Below, piece after piece: positions 1 to 12,042 of a DNA stretch of 64,000 bases. This DNA is from Symsagittifera roscoffensis (taxonomy: Eukaryota; Xenacoelomorpha; Acoela; Convolutidae): positions 10,858,027 to 10,922,026 of the forward strand of contig NC_087068.1 of the NCBI RefSeq assembly GCF_963678635.1. The letters are read 5' to 3'. Below the pieces are notes generated by a model. The model did not search any database and had not been told where the DNA came from. It was given only the letters and a program-made list of their open reading frames with translations. The stretch's first letter is position 1, and the number at the start of each line of letters is the position of its first letter. Position numbers and translations under genes: made by a program.

Positions 1-363
1 TTTAGTTTCTGGATGTCGTTAGCTTCTTAAGTTAATTACGTGAGGGCAGTAAACCTGATTATGTTGAGGAAAGGCGAGTTTCAGATTGATCCCTCTGAAA
101 TGAATCAAATTTAAACTGTCTAACAAAATCTAAATTACCGGGGGCCCAACACTGTACTTAATGGCGTTCGCGTGTTTTAGTTATTTAGATACCTGACCAT
201 GAAGGGGTAATTATTTCTATTTGGATTGGGAGGTTTTTTGGTGGCAGGTTTCAGTGACATCTAGTTGTATCGATCCTAAAGTTCCATGTCATTAATGAAA
301 CGCGAATTGGCTCCGACTGATTGAGGTACAGAAGCACAAGGATAGTGGAACCTGATCTAAACG
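1..363. repeat. Dispersed repeat, left part (host of the LTR element)
   Basis: This stretch resembles 22340-22790 in the same orientation. Shared blocks include the run with 'ctgaaatg.atcaaa', 'ggcgttc.cgtgttttagtta' and 'cgaattggctccgac'. The family is interrupted here by the 364-2068 LTR element and resumes at about 2069. No coding potential is seen. The short minus-strand open frames in it have no recognisable content. Confidence 0.6.
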
Positions 364-725
364 GTGGAACCTGATCTAAACTACATTTTATGATTGGATA
401 AATTAAATGTTTTACCAATGTAAAGTATTTAATATTAACCAATCATGATCCATCTAACTAACAACCCACTTATTTGTAAGTGCTGAAGTTACTTGTAATT
501 TCAGCACCAGAGAGATTTGAATTTAACTTAGAAATTAGTTGGACTCTCCCGAGCACTTCAGCAGCCGCAATAAACCAGTATACCCTAGATCTATTGAGCC
601 TAGCAGAGACTAGTTAAACAACCTGAGACTAGATAGTATAAGAGTAAGATTAGGATCGGTATTAGACTAAGAAGTTGCACGAATCTATCCGGCCGAAAAT
701 AAGATAGCGTGACGAGCAGACGGTG
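364..725. repeat. Left LTR of the 1.7-kb element
   Basis: This 362-bp direct repeat starts 'gtggaacctgatctaaac' and ends 'gcagacggtg'. It pairs with 1707-2068. One visible difference is 'ttagaaattag' here against 'ttagaatttag' in the right copy. The exact termini are uncertain by a few bases because the element start is partly duplicated just upstream. Confidence 0.8.
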
Positions 726-1706
726 CAAAGTCTGGTACAAGTCTGGTGCAAGATCTGGTACAAAGTCTTAGAAAGAAATAATAAAACACAAAAAAGTCGA
801 AAGACTAACCCATACCACAAACAATTTGCTTTTTGGAAAAAGTACATAACCAACAAGACATAAGTAAGACCACAACAAACCCAACATAAAACGTTGTCAC
901 ATAACAGGACCCCTCACAAAAACCGCATGAAATCATACTCCCACTCCTGGCCTAACCCACCAGGAAGGACGTCCTGAGCATGCTCTATAGCCGGCCTAAC
1001 CCACCGCGCTACATCCACGCTTTGTGACCACACCTCTATTTTTAATAAGAGCTACTCAAGGGTGAGTAACTCTTCAAAATAACCGAACTAAAACAAAAAG
1101 CTTTTGTGAAAACAACTAACTAAAATCATTATTAAAAAATATTAAACTAATAAAAGTTTTATAAAATGTAAAATCACATGATGCAATATATAGATCAGAA
1201 TACAACACCAAGGACGAACATCAAAAGACAAGACGACCCCACTACACTCGAGAGAGAATGACCAACTACAATCGATATGCCGCTCACAACCACAACTCAA
1301 AGGATTTAGAGTACGACTTGACCTCGCAGAAAAGGACTTCATTGAACTAGACCAATGACCACCTCGATGTTCAAGTATACGTACAGATCCGAGTAACCAG
1401 GCATCCCCTCCACGCACAATCTCCACGCCATTCCCAAGCTAGATCAGACACAAAAGAAGTTCTCCACGAAGAACAGAAAAACCTGACATAGCCAACCATT
1501 CTGAAATCAGATTTGAGTTTGTTGCGAAGACTTAGTCGTTGTCACAAGAAGAACACAACGTCTTATGTCTCTAACTCCAGCTTCCTGGAACTTCCTTAAC
1601 AAAAATGAAACAAAAGAAATATGATGTTCGCCAAACACCAACGTCCATCATCCATCCTTCGAATTGCAGAAGAACTATTATAAAAAACTCTGTAAAACCC
1701 GGATGG

Positions 1707-2068
1707 GTGGAACCTGATCTAAACTACATTTTATGATTGGATAAATTAAATGTTTTACCAATGTAAAGTATTTAATATTAACCAATCATGATCCATCTAA
1801 CTAACAACCCACTTATTTGTAAGTGCTGAAGTTACTTGTAATTTCAGCACCAGAGAGATTTGAATTTAACTTAGAATTTAGTTGGACTCTCCCGAGCACT
1901 TCAGCAGCCGCAATAAACCAGTATACCCTAGATCTATTGAGCCTAGCAGAGACTAGTTAAACAACCTGAGACTAGATAGTATAAGAGTAAGATTAGGATC
2001 GGTATTAGACTAAGAAGTTGCACGAATCTATCCGGCCGAAAATAAGATAGCGTGACGAGCAGACGGTG
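1707..2068. repeat. Right LTR of the 1.7-kb element
   Basis: This is the partner of the 364-725 repeat, almost identical over 362 bp. After it the dispersed host repeat resumes ('tgtctctgactcttgagcc'), which fixes the right boundary to within about 20 bp. Confidence 0.8.
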
Positions 2069-2280
2069 TACCCTGACGGTGTGTCTCTGACTCTTGAGCC
2101 AACAGTTATTGGGCCTATTTTTTCTTAAACTCATATGTGACTCGAGTGAACAACTGTTCCAGAAGATGGAAACCAATGGAAAGTTCTCTTGGAAGTAATT
2201 TAAATTTATATAAATTTTGATTGATATATATTTGATATCTATTTGATAAATTTTGTTTTTGTTCAAATATTATGCATTTT
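2069..2280. repeat. Dispersed repeat, right part
   Basis: This continues the family seen at 1-363 and 22340-22790 ('ctgactcttgagccaa', 'gggcctatttt', 'ctcatatgtgact'). From about 2190 it becomes plain AT-rich sequence. No gene is visible. Confidence 0.55.
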
Positions 2281-3056
2281 ACTGAAACTCATCAACATGA
2301 CGCGCACTAGCAAAAAGATTTGTTTTCATATAGCAATTTAAGTGTATATTTCTTTGATTTTTTTTTATTTTGGTGCTTTTGAGGGCTGGAGTTTGTCATT
2401 CGGTCTGAAGTCCCTTCAGCTAGATATGTCGTCGTCAGGTTTTTCCTGATGTTTTGAGCTGTGAGTGAATTGTCTAATGGTTTTGAACTCAGGCTAGTTT
2501 GAAAGGTGGAAACACCGAAAAAATCCGGCTATTCCCAGAAGATCTGCGTGAATATCTGGTGAACCTAGACGTGTTTCTTAAAGTGATGCCGCCGCATCAG
2601 ACAACTTCGTAAGACAGGAAGGAAAAACAAAAAACGCGCGGAAGAAACTGGAGCCAGAAGAACCAAAGAATCACCAGAGGCTAAGGAGGCTTACAGAAGA
2701 TGATTTATTAAATTTATATCGTGAAAACTTAGTTTTACTCAAATGCAATAAATTTTTGGTGCTCTTTAGCACCAATTTGAGAATCACGAACTTCAAAAAT
2801 CAAAAAATTTCTGCAGACATGTCTGAAAAACTTTACGAAAGTTTCTTACACTTGAGATTAGCAAGCGCTATCGAATCGGAATGTATACTTTTTTTCCTAG
2901 TTATCAAATAGGTGAAAAAAATCACTCAAAACACTTCTCAATTTTAGCTGACAAGCTTAATGCAGCTGACATGCTCAATTTCATGAAATGTCAATTGCAG
3001 CTAACATGCTCAATTTCATGAAAACTCATATTTCACTACTGTGTGGGTATTAGCTA
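2281..3056. other. AT-rich non-coding stretch
   Basis: I see no coding sequence or RNA gene. A short imperfect tandem duplication lies at about 2955-3025, where 'gctgacatgctcaatttcatgaaa' is followed by 'gctaacatgctcaatttcatgaaa'. The remainder is low complexity. Confidence 0.5.
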
Positions 3057-3498
3057 TCCTTTTTTATATCTTTTTAAACTTTTATCGAAAAGTAACATCC
3101 CAAATTTGAGGTTTTGGGGTTTAATGGAGATAACAGGTAATGAGGAGCTCCCCGGCATTAGAGGCCACTGTTAATTTCTTCTACACAAAGAACAAAGAAA
3201 ATTTTGGCATCGGCGAACTCAAAATTTTGGTTTTTCGACCATTTTTGAGTTTTTTTGACTTTGTAGAGCCAAACCAAGGCTTATGGGCTCCATCGGATTT
3301 ACAGGTCGGGTGAATTTTTTCTGTATAAGTGAACAAAAAGCTTTGATTCTCGGAAATGTTATTTTTTTGATTGGTTGACTGTTTTTGGTTACTTTTCTCG
3401 ATAAATATCCTGCCAAATCTGAAATAAAAAGCGTAATCGACACAAAAGTTTGCTGGAAGCTTAAATTTGTACTGTGTAACGCTCTATTTTTTTAGACA
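3057..3498. repeat. 440-bp direct repeat, copy 1
   Basis: This copy matches 4242-4681 along its whole length with scattered substitutions. It begins 'ttttttatatctttttaaac' and ends near the 'tttagacaa' run. The stretch between the copies (3500-4240) holds partial versions of the same motif ('aatggagataac' at about 3793 and 4069), so this may be an old tandem family. Open frames inside it recur only because the DNA recurs. Confidence 0.7.
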
Positions 3499-4241
3499 AT
3501 AATTTTGCCTTCATACCTTTCTGGTCTCTTGTTGCGTTACCCCGTTGTCTATAACCTTCAAAAAATTCTGTGGGGAAATCATTGACCAATATTTTTTATA
3601 TTTAATTTTTTCATTTTCTCAAAAATTGACCAACCAAATCCAAGATTTTTGTTTCAATGAACAGTGCGGACCTGGACTAAGCCCAAAATTCCTTAGACAT
3701 AAAAATATGGCACTCGGAATAGTGAAATTTTTAATTTTTTGTTAACGTTTTTTGAATCGTTTCTAGATAACTAACCTGAGGTTGTGAGTTCAATGGAGAT
3801 AACGGATAGTGCGAACCAGCCCCTGGATAATCAGACTTTTACCATTTTGTTTTCATAACAATTATCGACCTCGGAAAGGTCAATTTTATAATTTTTCGAT
3901 TGTTTTTTTTTCTACATTTTTCAATTTTTACCAAAAATTACTTTTCTATCTGGAATTTTGGGTTCAATCTAAGAAGCGGACCATTCTGAAAAACTTTTGG
4001 CTTTTCTCGAGAACAACCTTGCCAAACCTGGGTTTTTGGGTTGAATCGAAATCACAGGTTGGACTGAATGGAGATAACCTGAGGTTGTTGGCGATAATGC
4101 TAATGGGAAGCTACCAAAAAATGCATTCCCATATCTGGGATTTTTGGTTCATTCTAAAAAACGGGTTGTGGAAATTTCTTCTACATACCCGAACAATGTC
4201 CGAATTTTTTGACACAAAAGTTTATGGCCCTTGATTTTTGA

Positions 4242-4681
4242 TCCTTTTTTATATCTTTTTTAACTTTTATCGAAAAGTAACATCCCAAATCTGAATTTTT
4301 GGGGTTTAATGGAGATAACGGGTAATGAGAAGCTCCCCAGCATTAGAGGCCTTTGTTAATTTCTTCTACACAAAAAAAAATTTTGGCCTCGGCGAAGTCA
4401 AAATTTTGATTTTTTGACCATTTTTGAGTTCTTTTGACTTTGTAGAGCCAAACCAAGGCTTATGGGCTCCATCGGATTTACAGGTCGGGTGAATTTTTTT
4501 CTGTATAAGTGAACAAAAAGCTTTGATTCTCGGAAATGTTGTTTTTTTGATTGGTTGACTGTTTTTGGTTACTTTTCTTGATAAATATCCTGCCAAATCT
4601 GATATAAAAAGTGTAATCGACACAAAAGTTTGCTGGAAGCTTGAATTTATAATGTGTAACGCTCTCTTTTTTTTAGACAAA
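4242..4681. repeat. 440-bp direct repeat, copy 2
   Basis: This is the second copy of the 3057-3498 repeat in the same orientation, about 1185 bp away. No protein family is recognisable in either copy. Confidence 0.7.
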
Positions 4682-6276
4682 ATTCATTGATTGAAACAAA
4701 TGAGAGTTTTGAATTTTTGACCATTATTGGAAGCTTTTTGACTCCGTGCCAATTCTTAATAAACTCGATTTCAGGAAATTTCTCTGCTTTACCGGCAACT
4801 ATTTGCTTTCAGCGGAAAAAATAGGGTTTTTGGATTGTCAAGTGTTTGAACGTCGACCATTTTTTAGAAACTTTTTGAATTTTCTAAAAAGCTAACCTAT
4901 CAAATCTGAGATAAAAAATTTAATCGAAAAAGCACCGTATGTGCAATTTTTCTTGAAAAGCGACTACAGCTTACATTTTTAGAGAAAAATTAGGTCAAGA
5001 AACTTCAAAAACCTATAAAACTTTCGCTCTACTTACTTGTTTTTGCAAATAACTAAGGTTTTGAAATCAAACATTCTGCCCTGCATCGGTATAGCAAATT
5101 CAAAAGAATATCAAACACGTAACTCCAGCTTTAGCTGAGATCTAGGTGTCTGTCATCGAGACAAACGAAAGTTTTGATTCACCTAATTCTTTCAACATTT
5201 TTCATTTTTTTTTACTTGTAATTTTTATGATTGTGTTGTATTCTCCGCTTCACCTCTGCGTTTAAATATTTTTGTTCACTGTTTTTTTTAAGAGAAAAAA
5301 ACAAAAATATAATTAAAAAAAATTTTATTTATTAATTTATAAGACTATGGTGGGAACCTTACCTTATTTTCTAGTCGCAAAGAAACTGACTATCCTTTAT
5401 CAGAAGATTTGTGTTTGGGTGTTTTTTTAAATTTTCTTTTTTTTTCTGCTTTTTCGTTTTGTTATCCACACAAAATCAGGTATCAAAGTTAATCATCGGA
5501 ATAGGTGGAGTCATATTAGATACAAGCTTTTCTAGTTATTCAAAAAACAGAAAATTTGTTTGAAAATGTTTACCCAGTGTCCTGAAAAACCGGTTAGAAC
5601 TTTTTTATTTTTGGTCTAGTTTTGAGCTAATAAGATTAGTATGATGGCTTACAATAGCTTACTGAAGCCGCAAAAACCTAATTTTACTCGGGCGTAACTT
5701 AACTAACGAAAAGGCTAATGTTCAGGTCAAAAACAAAATGTAAATTGCATGCAGTTTGATCCAAGACTATAAAATTATCTTTTTCGCTATACTCACTATG
5801 TTAAGAAGATCGAAGTTCTAGTTCAAGTATCATTTTCATTTTTTTTTCTTCAAAAAACTCACTGAACCAGAGAAAAGAGTACCGGCAGCGTCACCTCACC
5901 TTTTAGATATTACCCGCCTGGATACATATTCTAGTCCCTGGCTAGCTTATTCCTATTCTTTAAAAATTTCGCAGCGTTTATTATGTTTCGCTGACTTCAA
6001 TGTTTTAGATTTTCAAGGTATTCTATTTTTTGAACAATATATCTAGCGAAGCGTGAATGCTGCCGAAGCGTGAACTAGTTTTTTCTTTAATTAGCAATGC
6101 AAACTTTTAAATAGAAATTCTCACCCTTATGGTGGTGTGCTATCAGCGTGCACTCAGGCGTTCCAAATCTATCCCGGAAGTATTATAGCTCAAATCCTTT
6201 TGGTTTTGAGATATGTCCCTATATATAAAACTTTTTAAAACTTTTTTTGAAAAAAAAAACTCAGGTATAAAAAATG
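4682..6276. other. AT-rich stretch without a gene
   Basis: I find no supported gene. At about 6100-6250 there is one diverged monomer of the ~120-160 bp satellite that is abundant at 31370-38098 ('ctcacccttatggtggtgtgctatcagcgtgcactc', then 'ggttttgagatatg'). Confidence 0.5.
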
Positions 6277-6835
6277 TTGTCATATACAGTCTTTCTTGTC
6301 TTGTATTTTGTCTAGCGGTAGGTTTTTATCGAGCTGCTAGTTTAATAATTAGCATTCCCGGCTACCAGTGTGTATTATTGTTTTGATATGTTACAAGCGG
6401 CTAGGTATATCCTGCACTAAGTGATGATTGGGTTAGACCTATTCTTCTAGATTCCATCGCAAGCCGAAGCAAGTCAGAGCATGATTTTAATAATTTATTC
6501 CCTCTCTCTCTCTATCTCTCTCTCTCTCTCTCTCTCTTTGTCTGATCACTTGGCTTACAGCTCGGTTAAATCTCTTTGTAATGGTTGATAGAGTTCGTTA
6601 TCAATGTAAACATAGTTAAGTAAAAATAGGCTTGAAGCCCAGTTTAACTTTAAGGTGAATTACAAAATCATTTATATCAGAGGGCAAAAATTAAAATGAT
6701 TACGTCATGCAGGGACGTCAGAAAGATTTACAGAAATTTAAATACTCCACGCGACAGCGGTATGCCCTCGCATTCAGGCTACACTCTGTTGTTGCAATTC
6801 TGCCCACTTAAGGTAATTGATCGAAGAGGGGTTGA
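6277..6835. repeat. LTR-like repeat, partial copy 1
   Basis: This copy matches 7054-7520 and 12707-13190 ('tgtcatatacagt', 'agcggtagg', 'aagcaagtcagagcatgatt', 'agctcggttaaa'). It lacks the first ~180 bp seen in the other copies and lies directly beside the 6871 copy. It could be a solo or truncated LTR of the decayed Ty3-type element. Confidence 0.55.
6500..6539. repeat. (CT)n microsatellite
   Basis: An almost uninterrupted CT-dinucleotide run with one 'ctat' interruption. It sits inside the LTR-like repeat at 6277-6835 and is absent from the other two copies, so it probably expanded locally. Confidence 0.9.
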
Positions 6836-6870
6836 TGACTAGTACTAGTTGTCTTCTATTTCCCATGACT

Positions 6871-7570
6871 GTCTCGGCTGATCAATGATTATTGCTCTGG
6901 TTTCCACATCTGCGCCTTGCAGTGTGAAACAAGTCGTTGTGGTCTGTTCAGGTTCAGCTTGTGGCTGTTTTCAAGGTCTGCTCTCATGTGTTGTCGTCTT
7001 CAATTGACATCGACTTGTTTTGAATCCAGAAATAGATTATCCCACACCTGTCACCATGTCATATACAGTCATTCCTGTCTTGCATTTTGCTCAGCGGTAG
7101 GTTGTTGTCAAGCTGCTATAATTTTAGTTAGCCTTACCAGATATCAGTGTTTCTTATTCTTTTGATATTTTTCGATGCAAGTCAGAGCAATCGACCGAAG
7201 CAAGTCAGAGCATGATTGAAATAATTTTTTCTCTCTATGTGATCAGTTGGTTTAAAGCTCGGTTAAACCTCTGTTTAATGGTTCATAGACTTGTTATCAA
7301 TTTTTACATAGTTAAGTAAAAATAAGTTTGATCTCAAGTATAATGTTAAGGTGAATTAGAGAATCATTCATATCAGAGGGCAAAAACTAAAATCATTGCG
7401 TCATGCAAGAACGTCAGAAAAATTTACAGAAATTTAAATACTTCACCCTATAACGGGTTGCCCTCGCATTTAGGGTACATTCTGTTGTTGCAATTCTGCC
7501 CACTAAAGCTAATTGCTCAAGTCCCTCTGGTTTTCAAGATATGGCATTATCAAAAGGGCGAATATCAAAA
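6871..7570. repeat. LTR-like repeat, copy 2 (probable 3' LTR of the decayed Ty3-type element)
   Basis: A diverged direct repeat of 12524-13260, beginning 'gactgtctcggctgatcaatgatt'. Together they flank the minus-strand gag/pol remnants. The part after about 7400 resembles the ~120-160 bp satellite monomer, so the limit between LTR and neighbouring repeat is unclear. Confidence 0.55.
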
Positions 7571-8347
7571 ACATGGCGTCATGCAGAGACGTCATACAGG
7601 CTCCAAGAAATCTTCACGGGTGGTTGGTTGGTTTTTTGACTGGATAAATTTATAATTGTTCAGGACAAAGTTTCACAATCAAATTTGAAGACTACTACTG
7701 CGTCCTATCACGGAATATCTGTACATCAAAAGTGTTGAAAGCTAATAATTTTTGAAATGAATTTATCAAATGCACCTATGAGGAAGAAAACATTTTGTTC
7801 ATAACGATTTATAAGGGAATTTGTCATTGAGCCAGCTTAAGTCTAGGTATGGTGAAATTGATTAATGATGAAAACAAGTTTTGATGGTTTATGGCATGAA
7901 ATTAGATTTATGATGAAAACAATTTGTTAACTGTACCTAAGCATGCACTGCAAAAACTGTCGTTTCCTGTCGTTTCCCAGAGCTCTCCTGCTACGAATTT
8001 TTGAAAAACATCGTATATTATGTCAAAAACAGATCGTTATCTCAATTTATCAATTCCACATCCTATTTTTGGTAACACTGTTTGTGATATACCTGTTTTG
8101 ATCAGCTGCCTCCTCATGCAATCAAAATTTTTTTGTCATTAGATTGAAGATTGACGTTTCGTGATTAGGTTGACGAATGATGTATTCTCTTGTGGTATAC
8201 GCACTGCTACTGATGCTCCGACTTGTGGTGTTTTCATGGCTTGAAGAGTTGTTTGTAATCCTGGGTAGGCATTTTTGATTTGATGAGCTACTCCCATTCT
8301 CAGTTGAAAGTCACTCGATACACAATGAGCGATGGAACCTGGGAAAA

Positions 8348-9050
8348 TTAGAACAATCCTGGTTCATAGAAAGTGTTTGATTCCATCGAAATCGGGACAG
8401 CGCTTTCGTTCGCGGTAATTTCAACTTTTGTTTGTTCCTTGCGTCGTACACTTGATCGAATTATGTCTTCCTTTTTATAGCTTAAAAGGTTTTTTTTGTT
8501 AGCCTTATTTACTTGTTTCAGTGTTTTAGCTTTTTCTTCCGGTGTTGGCCTTGCTTTATAGGTTATTGTGACCATTTCGCGTCCATCTATTGCCCAAAGG
8601 CTTGTTTTTTGTAGACATTTTTCTCGCGCTGGTATTTTAGTGAACGCAGACGTCGTCGCTGAATCTAACCTGGCTGTAAAATTGATCTCTGGCTTCAGCT
8701 GCTGCTTTTCGTTTTGTTCGCGGTGATTCTTCTTGAAAGAGTTTGACCAATTGTGTCCTTTACCATAACTATTCTCTTGCGCTCCTTTCGCTGGCTTACC
8801 GGTTGGCTTATGGTGAGTTAGGCCTTCATTTCATTTTGGTTGAGATGGAGTTAGTGGCTCCGGATTTGTGACCGTTGGAAGATCAAGTGATGGTACTGCT
8901 AGTGGTGGTGGTAACTGCGCAAAAATTGACAGAAAACCAGCTGCTATTGATGCACGTACTGCTGGTGCTTGAGGCCTACCTATCAGAATTGATAGTCGAA
9001 TTGTTGCAGGTGCATTTCGAATTGATGTGAGGATCAGGAGGTTTTGTCGC
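8348..9050 (-). pseudogene. Unassigned 3' remnant of the decayed Ty3-type element
   Basis: Two short minus-strand frames remain (9166-8831, rich in P, L and A; 8575-8348, lysine-rich). They lie downstream of the integrase core, so they may be the integrase C-terminus or a tail. I cannot align either to a family. A fragment of about 75 codons with charged residues is all that stays open. Confidence 0.3.
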
Positions 9051-9056
9051 TTCGCT

Positions 9057-9356
9057 TCAGTAAAAAATTGAGCTTGGACAACATCCAATTGATGAATAGT
9101 ATGATTTGCTATGAATAAATATTTCCAATCGAACATATTTGTGCCAATCTGACCATTGTTGGTCATTTTTTAATCTCAGTGTTTTTCTAAGAGGTCCTTG
9201 TGATTGTTCAACAGTGCCAATTGACTGCTGATGTTTCAGCATCGCGTGGTTGATTTTCATTTTGAGCAGTGTTGTCAATTCATGCATGAGTTCTGATATG
9301 AAAGTCGTTCCAAGATCTGTCTTTTTTGTATCTAAGTGAGTGTGAAAAAATTTCAA
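9057..9356 (-). pseudogene. Integrase core remnant (decayed Ty3-type element)
   Basis: The translated stretch reads DLGTTFISELMHELTTLL, then a segment containing GTVEQSQGPL, then SSIGCCPSSIFY. This follows the pattern of a Ty3 integrase core from the second catalytic Asp (D.GT.F) to the catalytic Glu (G..E....L) and the STG.SP..LMYG block. Only this half of the integrase survives. It follows directly on RT sequence, so the RNase H and the zinc-binding integrase N-terminus are missing. About 100 codons remain open. Function is not expected. Confidence 0.6.
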
Positions 9357-9800
9357 TCCTTCGAGTTCTCACATTTTTTTTGGTGAAAATTTGAGTCCGG
9401 ACTTTCTTATGCATTGAAAAGTTTTCGAAAATTGGTATATTTTCATTGAATTTACTTACAGTCAATTTACTCCTATGTCATCAATGAACTGAGTACACAA
9501 ATCAGCTGCTAGGCATCTGTCGTGGTAGTGGCGTATGAATGAGCTGAATCCCGTGATAGATTTACTTAAACCTTGAGCAAGGCATTTGTTGGCGTAAGTT
9601 CGCAATCCATACTTAAATGCCAAAAGATGGACTGAAAAAAGCAACTGCCATTTTGACACGTGGATAAGCTTGAGAACATTCTAACTTCGTAAGCACAATG
9701 TTTCCGTCGAAGTGATTCAATTTATCGGTCATGTTTGAGATGGGAATTTGCTCTTTATGTAACCCGTCTTGGTGCTGTTTTTTATTCCCTAAGGTCAATC
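9340..9800 (-). pseudogene. Reverse transcriptase remnant (decayed Ty3-type element)
   Basis: Three overlapping minus-strand frames carry successive RT motifs. The first reads LTKLECSQAYPRVKM, in the place of LDL.SAY.QI. The second has KYGLRTYANKC, in the place of FGL.NAPATFQ, and ends FIDDIGV, in the place of YIDD. The third reads RRIEIFSHSL, like the post-YIDD FLGH block. At least two frameshifts separate them, and the motif A Asp is changed to Glu. The assignment to Ty3-like RT rests on motif order. Confidence 0.6.
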
Positions 9801-10864
9801 AACATTCGCAATTTGACCGATGGTTTTCTATGTGCAAACAGTGGACTACTAAAATTTGAGTGCAATTATGTTCCTATCAGTCGAAATCAGTGCAATAAGG
9901 CACATTCAACTGTCAATTTGTGTCGCAAATGTATCGGTGTGGGTGGTCCTTGTGTGTAAAGAGGACGTTGGTGTTCCGATAACAGCTTTATCTGTCAGTC
10001 GGAATTGTAACCCTCATCAAAGCTATGTTTTGCGAAAATGTCAAAACATTTGATCAGCAAATTTTCCAATTTTGTCCTTTGGTCTTCATTCAGCACAGAG
10101 TTCTCCCTATTGAAATTCCTAATGCAGGTCAATCTATCTCAAAAATTAGCTTTCGGCTCAAGGGTTTCAAGACTTTGAAAAAGAAGATTTTGGTAGTGAA
10201 TTCCACGTTGAATTTGTAGAAGTAAATCCGGGTTTTCACAAGTTTTGGGTGTAAGAAACCAAAATTTATCGTTCCCTATGGAAAGTTCCCTATTTCAGCT
10301 TCGAAAGGCAAAGTTATGGGATGATCAGTGATACTAAACGCGTTGATATGTAACAAGGTTTTTTCAGAACTTCACTTATTGAGGAAATGAATGCGATTTT
10401 GAATTTAATTGATTGTATTACTATTCCTGTAGTTTTTTCCTTGTCTTGACATGCATTCTATAACTATCATTCCATGTCTGATGTTGAGCTAAATTTTGCT
10501 GTTTTGTTAGAATAAAAAAAAAATTATTTTGTTCGATTGATTGGTCTCGGCTCATGTGGAAGTTTATATTCGTTGATTGGCAGCGTTAAATCTGGGAAAT
10601 GTAGTAAATTATACTTAGGACAAAAGTGAATATGGTGTTTTTATGAAAAGAGTTTCCAAGTATAATTGAGTTGGCTGCGTATACAACGAGAAAAGATTCT
10701 ACAAGTGTCATGTCTGCCAATCTGACTTCTAGTGTAACCTCCGTTTACACTGACACTAGTTGGCCTCTTGCCATTCTGACTTCCTTAAGCTTTAGTTCCT
10801 TTACTTGAAGATGACAGAATACAGATTTTTTGTTTTTCAAACCCTCAAAATTTTTTTCTGAGAT

Positions 10865-10925
10865 GACAGTTCATGCTCCTGTGTCGACCAGGGCTCTTCG
10901 TTGAGTTGCTGATGAGAAACGTAAC
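10865..10925 (-). pseudogene. Retropepsin active-site remnant
   Basis: The minus-strand translation contains ALVDTGA followed by a stop and TVISE, matching the aspartic protease motif (A.(V/I)DTGA..S.I). It lies between the zinc-knuckle remnant and RT, where protease is expected in Ty3 elements. Only the active-site neighbourhood is recognisable. Confidence 0.6.
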
Positions 10926-11119
10926 TTGATGTACGTCAATAGTGTTCATTCCGCAGGACTAATTGCTTAAAGGTTGATTATCTCATCAGGTTGAACTGAT
11001 TGTTTAATTGATGATATAGATTATTTAAAAAATTTTTGTGATTTGGGCGGCTGTCTCATTGGCTTTACTTGCTTTTTGACTCATTTTGGAATGGGAAAGA
11101 CTGATCTCGACCTTGTTGT

Positions 11120-11170
11120 TTCTGTCTCCAACAGCACTGACTTGCTAAGCGTTTGAATTTGCGACATATG
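11120..11170 (-). pseudogene. Degenerate CCHC zinc knuckle
   Basis: The minus-strand translation gives CDICRKFKRLASQC. This has the exact spacing of a CX2CX4HX4C nucleocapsid knuckle, with the His replaced by Arg. It lies downstream of the Gag-like ORF and upstream of the protease motif. Confidence 0.5.
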
Positions 11171-11604
11171 TCACAAAATGTTTGCTGATGATCGAATCAT
11201 TGGTATAAAAAATCAGTTAGGATCTTGAGTAGCAGCTTGCATTCGATTTGCAACTATTGGTTGTTATTGCGGGTAGTTTACGAATTGCTGCATTGGTGCA
11301 GGAAACTAGTTTTGATTCAGCGCCTCAAATTGCTGCTTTTTGTACATGGCTGGTTTCTGGATAGTTTTCTTACTGCTAAGAAACTGATTTCTGTTCTCAA
11401 TTAGTCGAGCTGCCTCTCCATGATTTGTAGAGAGCTTTGTTAGAGCGCTTATGAGGTTTTCTGAGGTTTTGTCCTTCAGAGTAATCATTAGTTCTGCAGA
11501 TCTCACGAATCGTGATTTGCTTTCTTCTCAAGTTACAAAAGTTCTTAACTGTGGTACGAAGAGATTGCTCCATTAGTTTTGATCCCAACCAGCCTGGCAC
11601 TCCT

Positions 11605-12042
11605 TCATGAACAATTGCCCATTGTTTGGTCTGCGTCTAATCTTTCTTGTCTTTGAGCTGTTTCCGATTGGAAGTGCGTTGCTTCTACCGCCGGATCTGC
11701 GGCTGCACTGTCAATTGGGGCTACGGCCGACAAGTTTGGTGTTGAATACGCTTGATACGCTTTTTTTGTTAAGCTCAACAGGAAATTTTCAGGCGTATCT
11801 GCTTTTGGATTGAATCGGAATTGCTCTAACTTCAGAACGTGTACTTCTTCAGACTGGGGGTTGCAGAAATGATCTTTCAGGGCTGCAAGACTGTTCGGGA
11901 CCTTTGATCGGATGGCTGCTGGGAGAGTTTGATAGCATGGTAGCGCATCGTCTCGTAGAATTAGTTGCAAGAATTTTGCTTGTTGTACTGCTGGTATGGC
12001 TGCTACTGCGGTGCATCCTTGGAACAATTGCTCGAATTGCAA
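11605..12042 (-). pseudogene. Gag capsid-like fragment (decayed Ty3-type element)
   Basis: A 145-codon open frame (initial codon not necessarily the true start) contains FLQLILRDDALPCYQTLP, then LAALKDHFCNP, LKLEQFRFNP and TPENFLLSLTKKAY. This is the helical pattern of retrotransposon Gag capsid (a retrotrans_gag-like domain). Another frame upstream (to about 12157) probably holds the preceding part. It is followed in other frames by Gln/Asn-rich sequence (11600-11306) leading to the zinc-knuckle remnant. Confidence 0.6.

Larger units (their letters stand above)
364..2068. mobile_element. Short non-autonomous LTR element (TRIM-like), about 1.7 kb
   Basis: Two direct repeats of 362 bp (364-725 and 1707-2068) differ at about one position by eye. 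They enclose about 980 bp with no recognisable protein. The flanking repeat can be followed across the insertion: 'gatagtg' on the left and 'tgtctctgactcttgagcc' on the right match an uninterrupted version at 22697-22720. Just inside the left LTR, short repeats of the type 'tctggtacaa' contain TGG, as a tRNA primer-binding site would. Just before the right LTR is a G-rich 'ggatggg'. The left boundary carries an extra 18-bp copy of the LTR start (from about 345). Near-identical LTRs imply a recent insertion. Mobilisation would need enzymes from another element. Confidence 0.75.
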
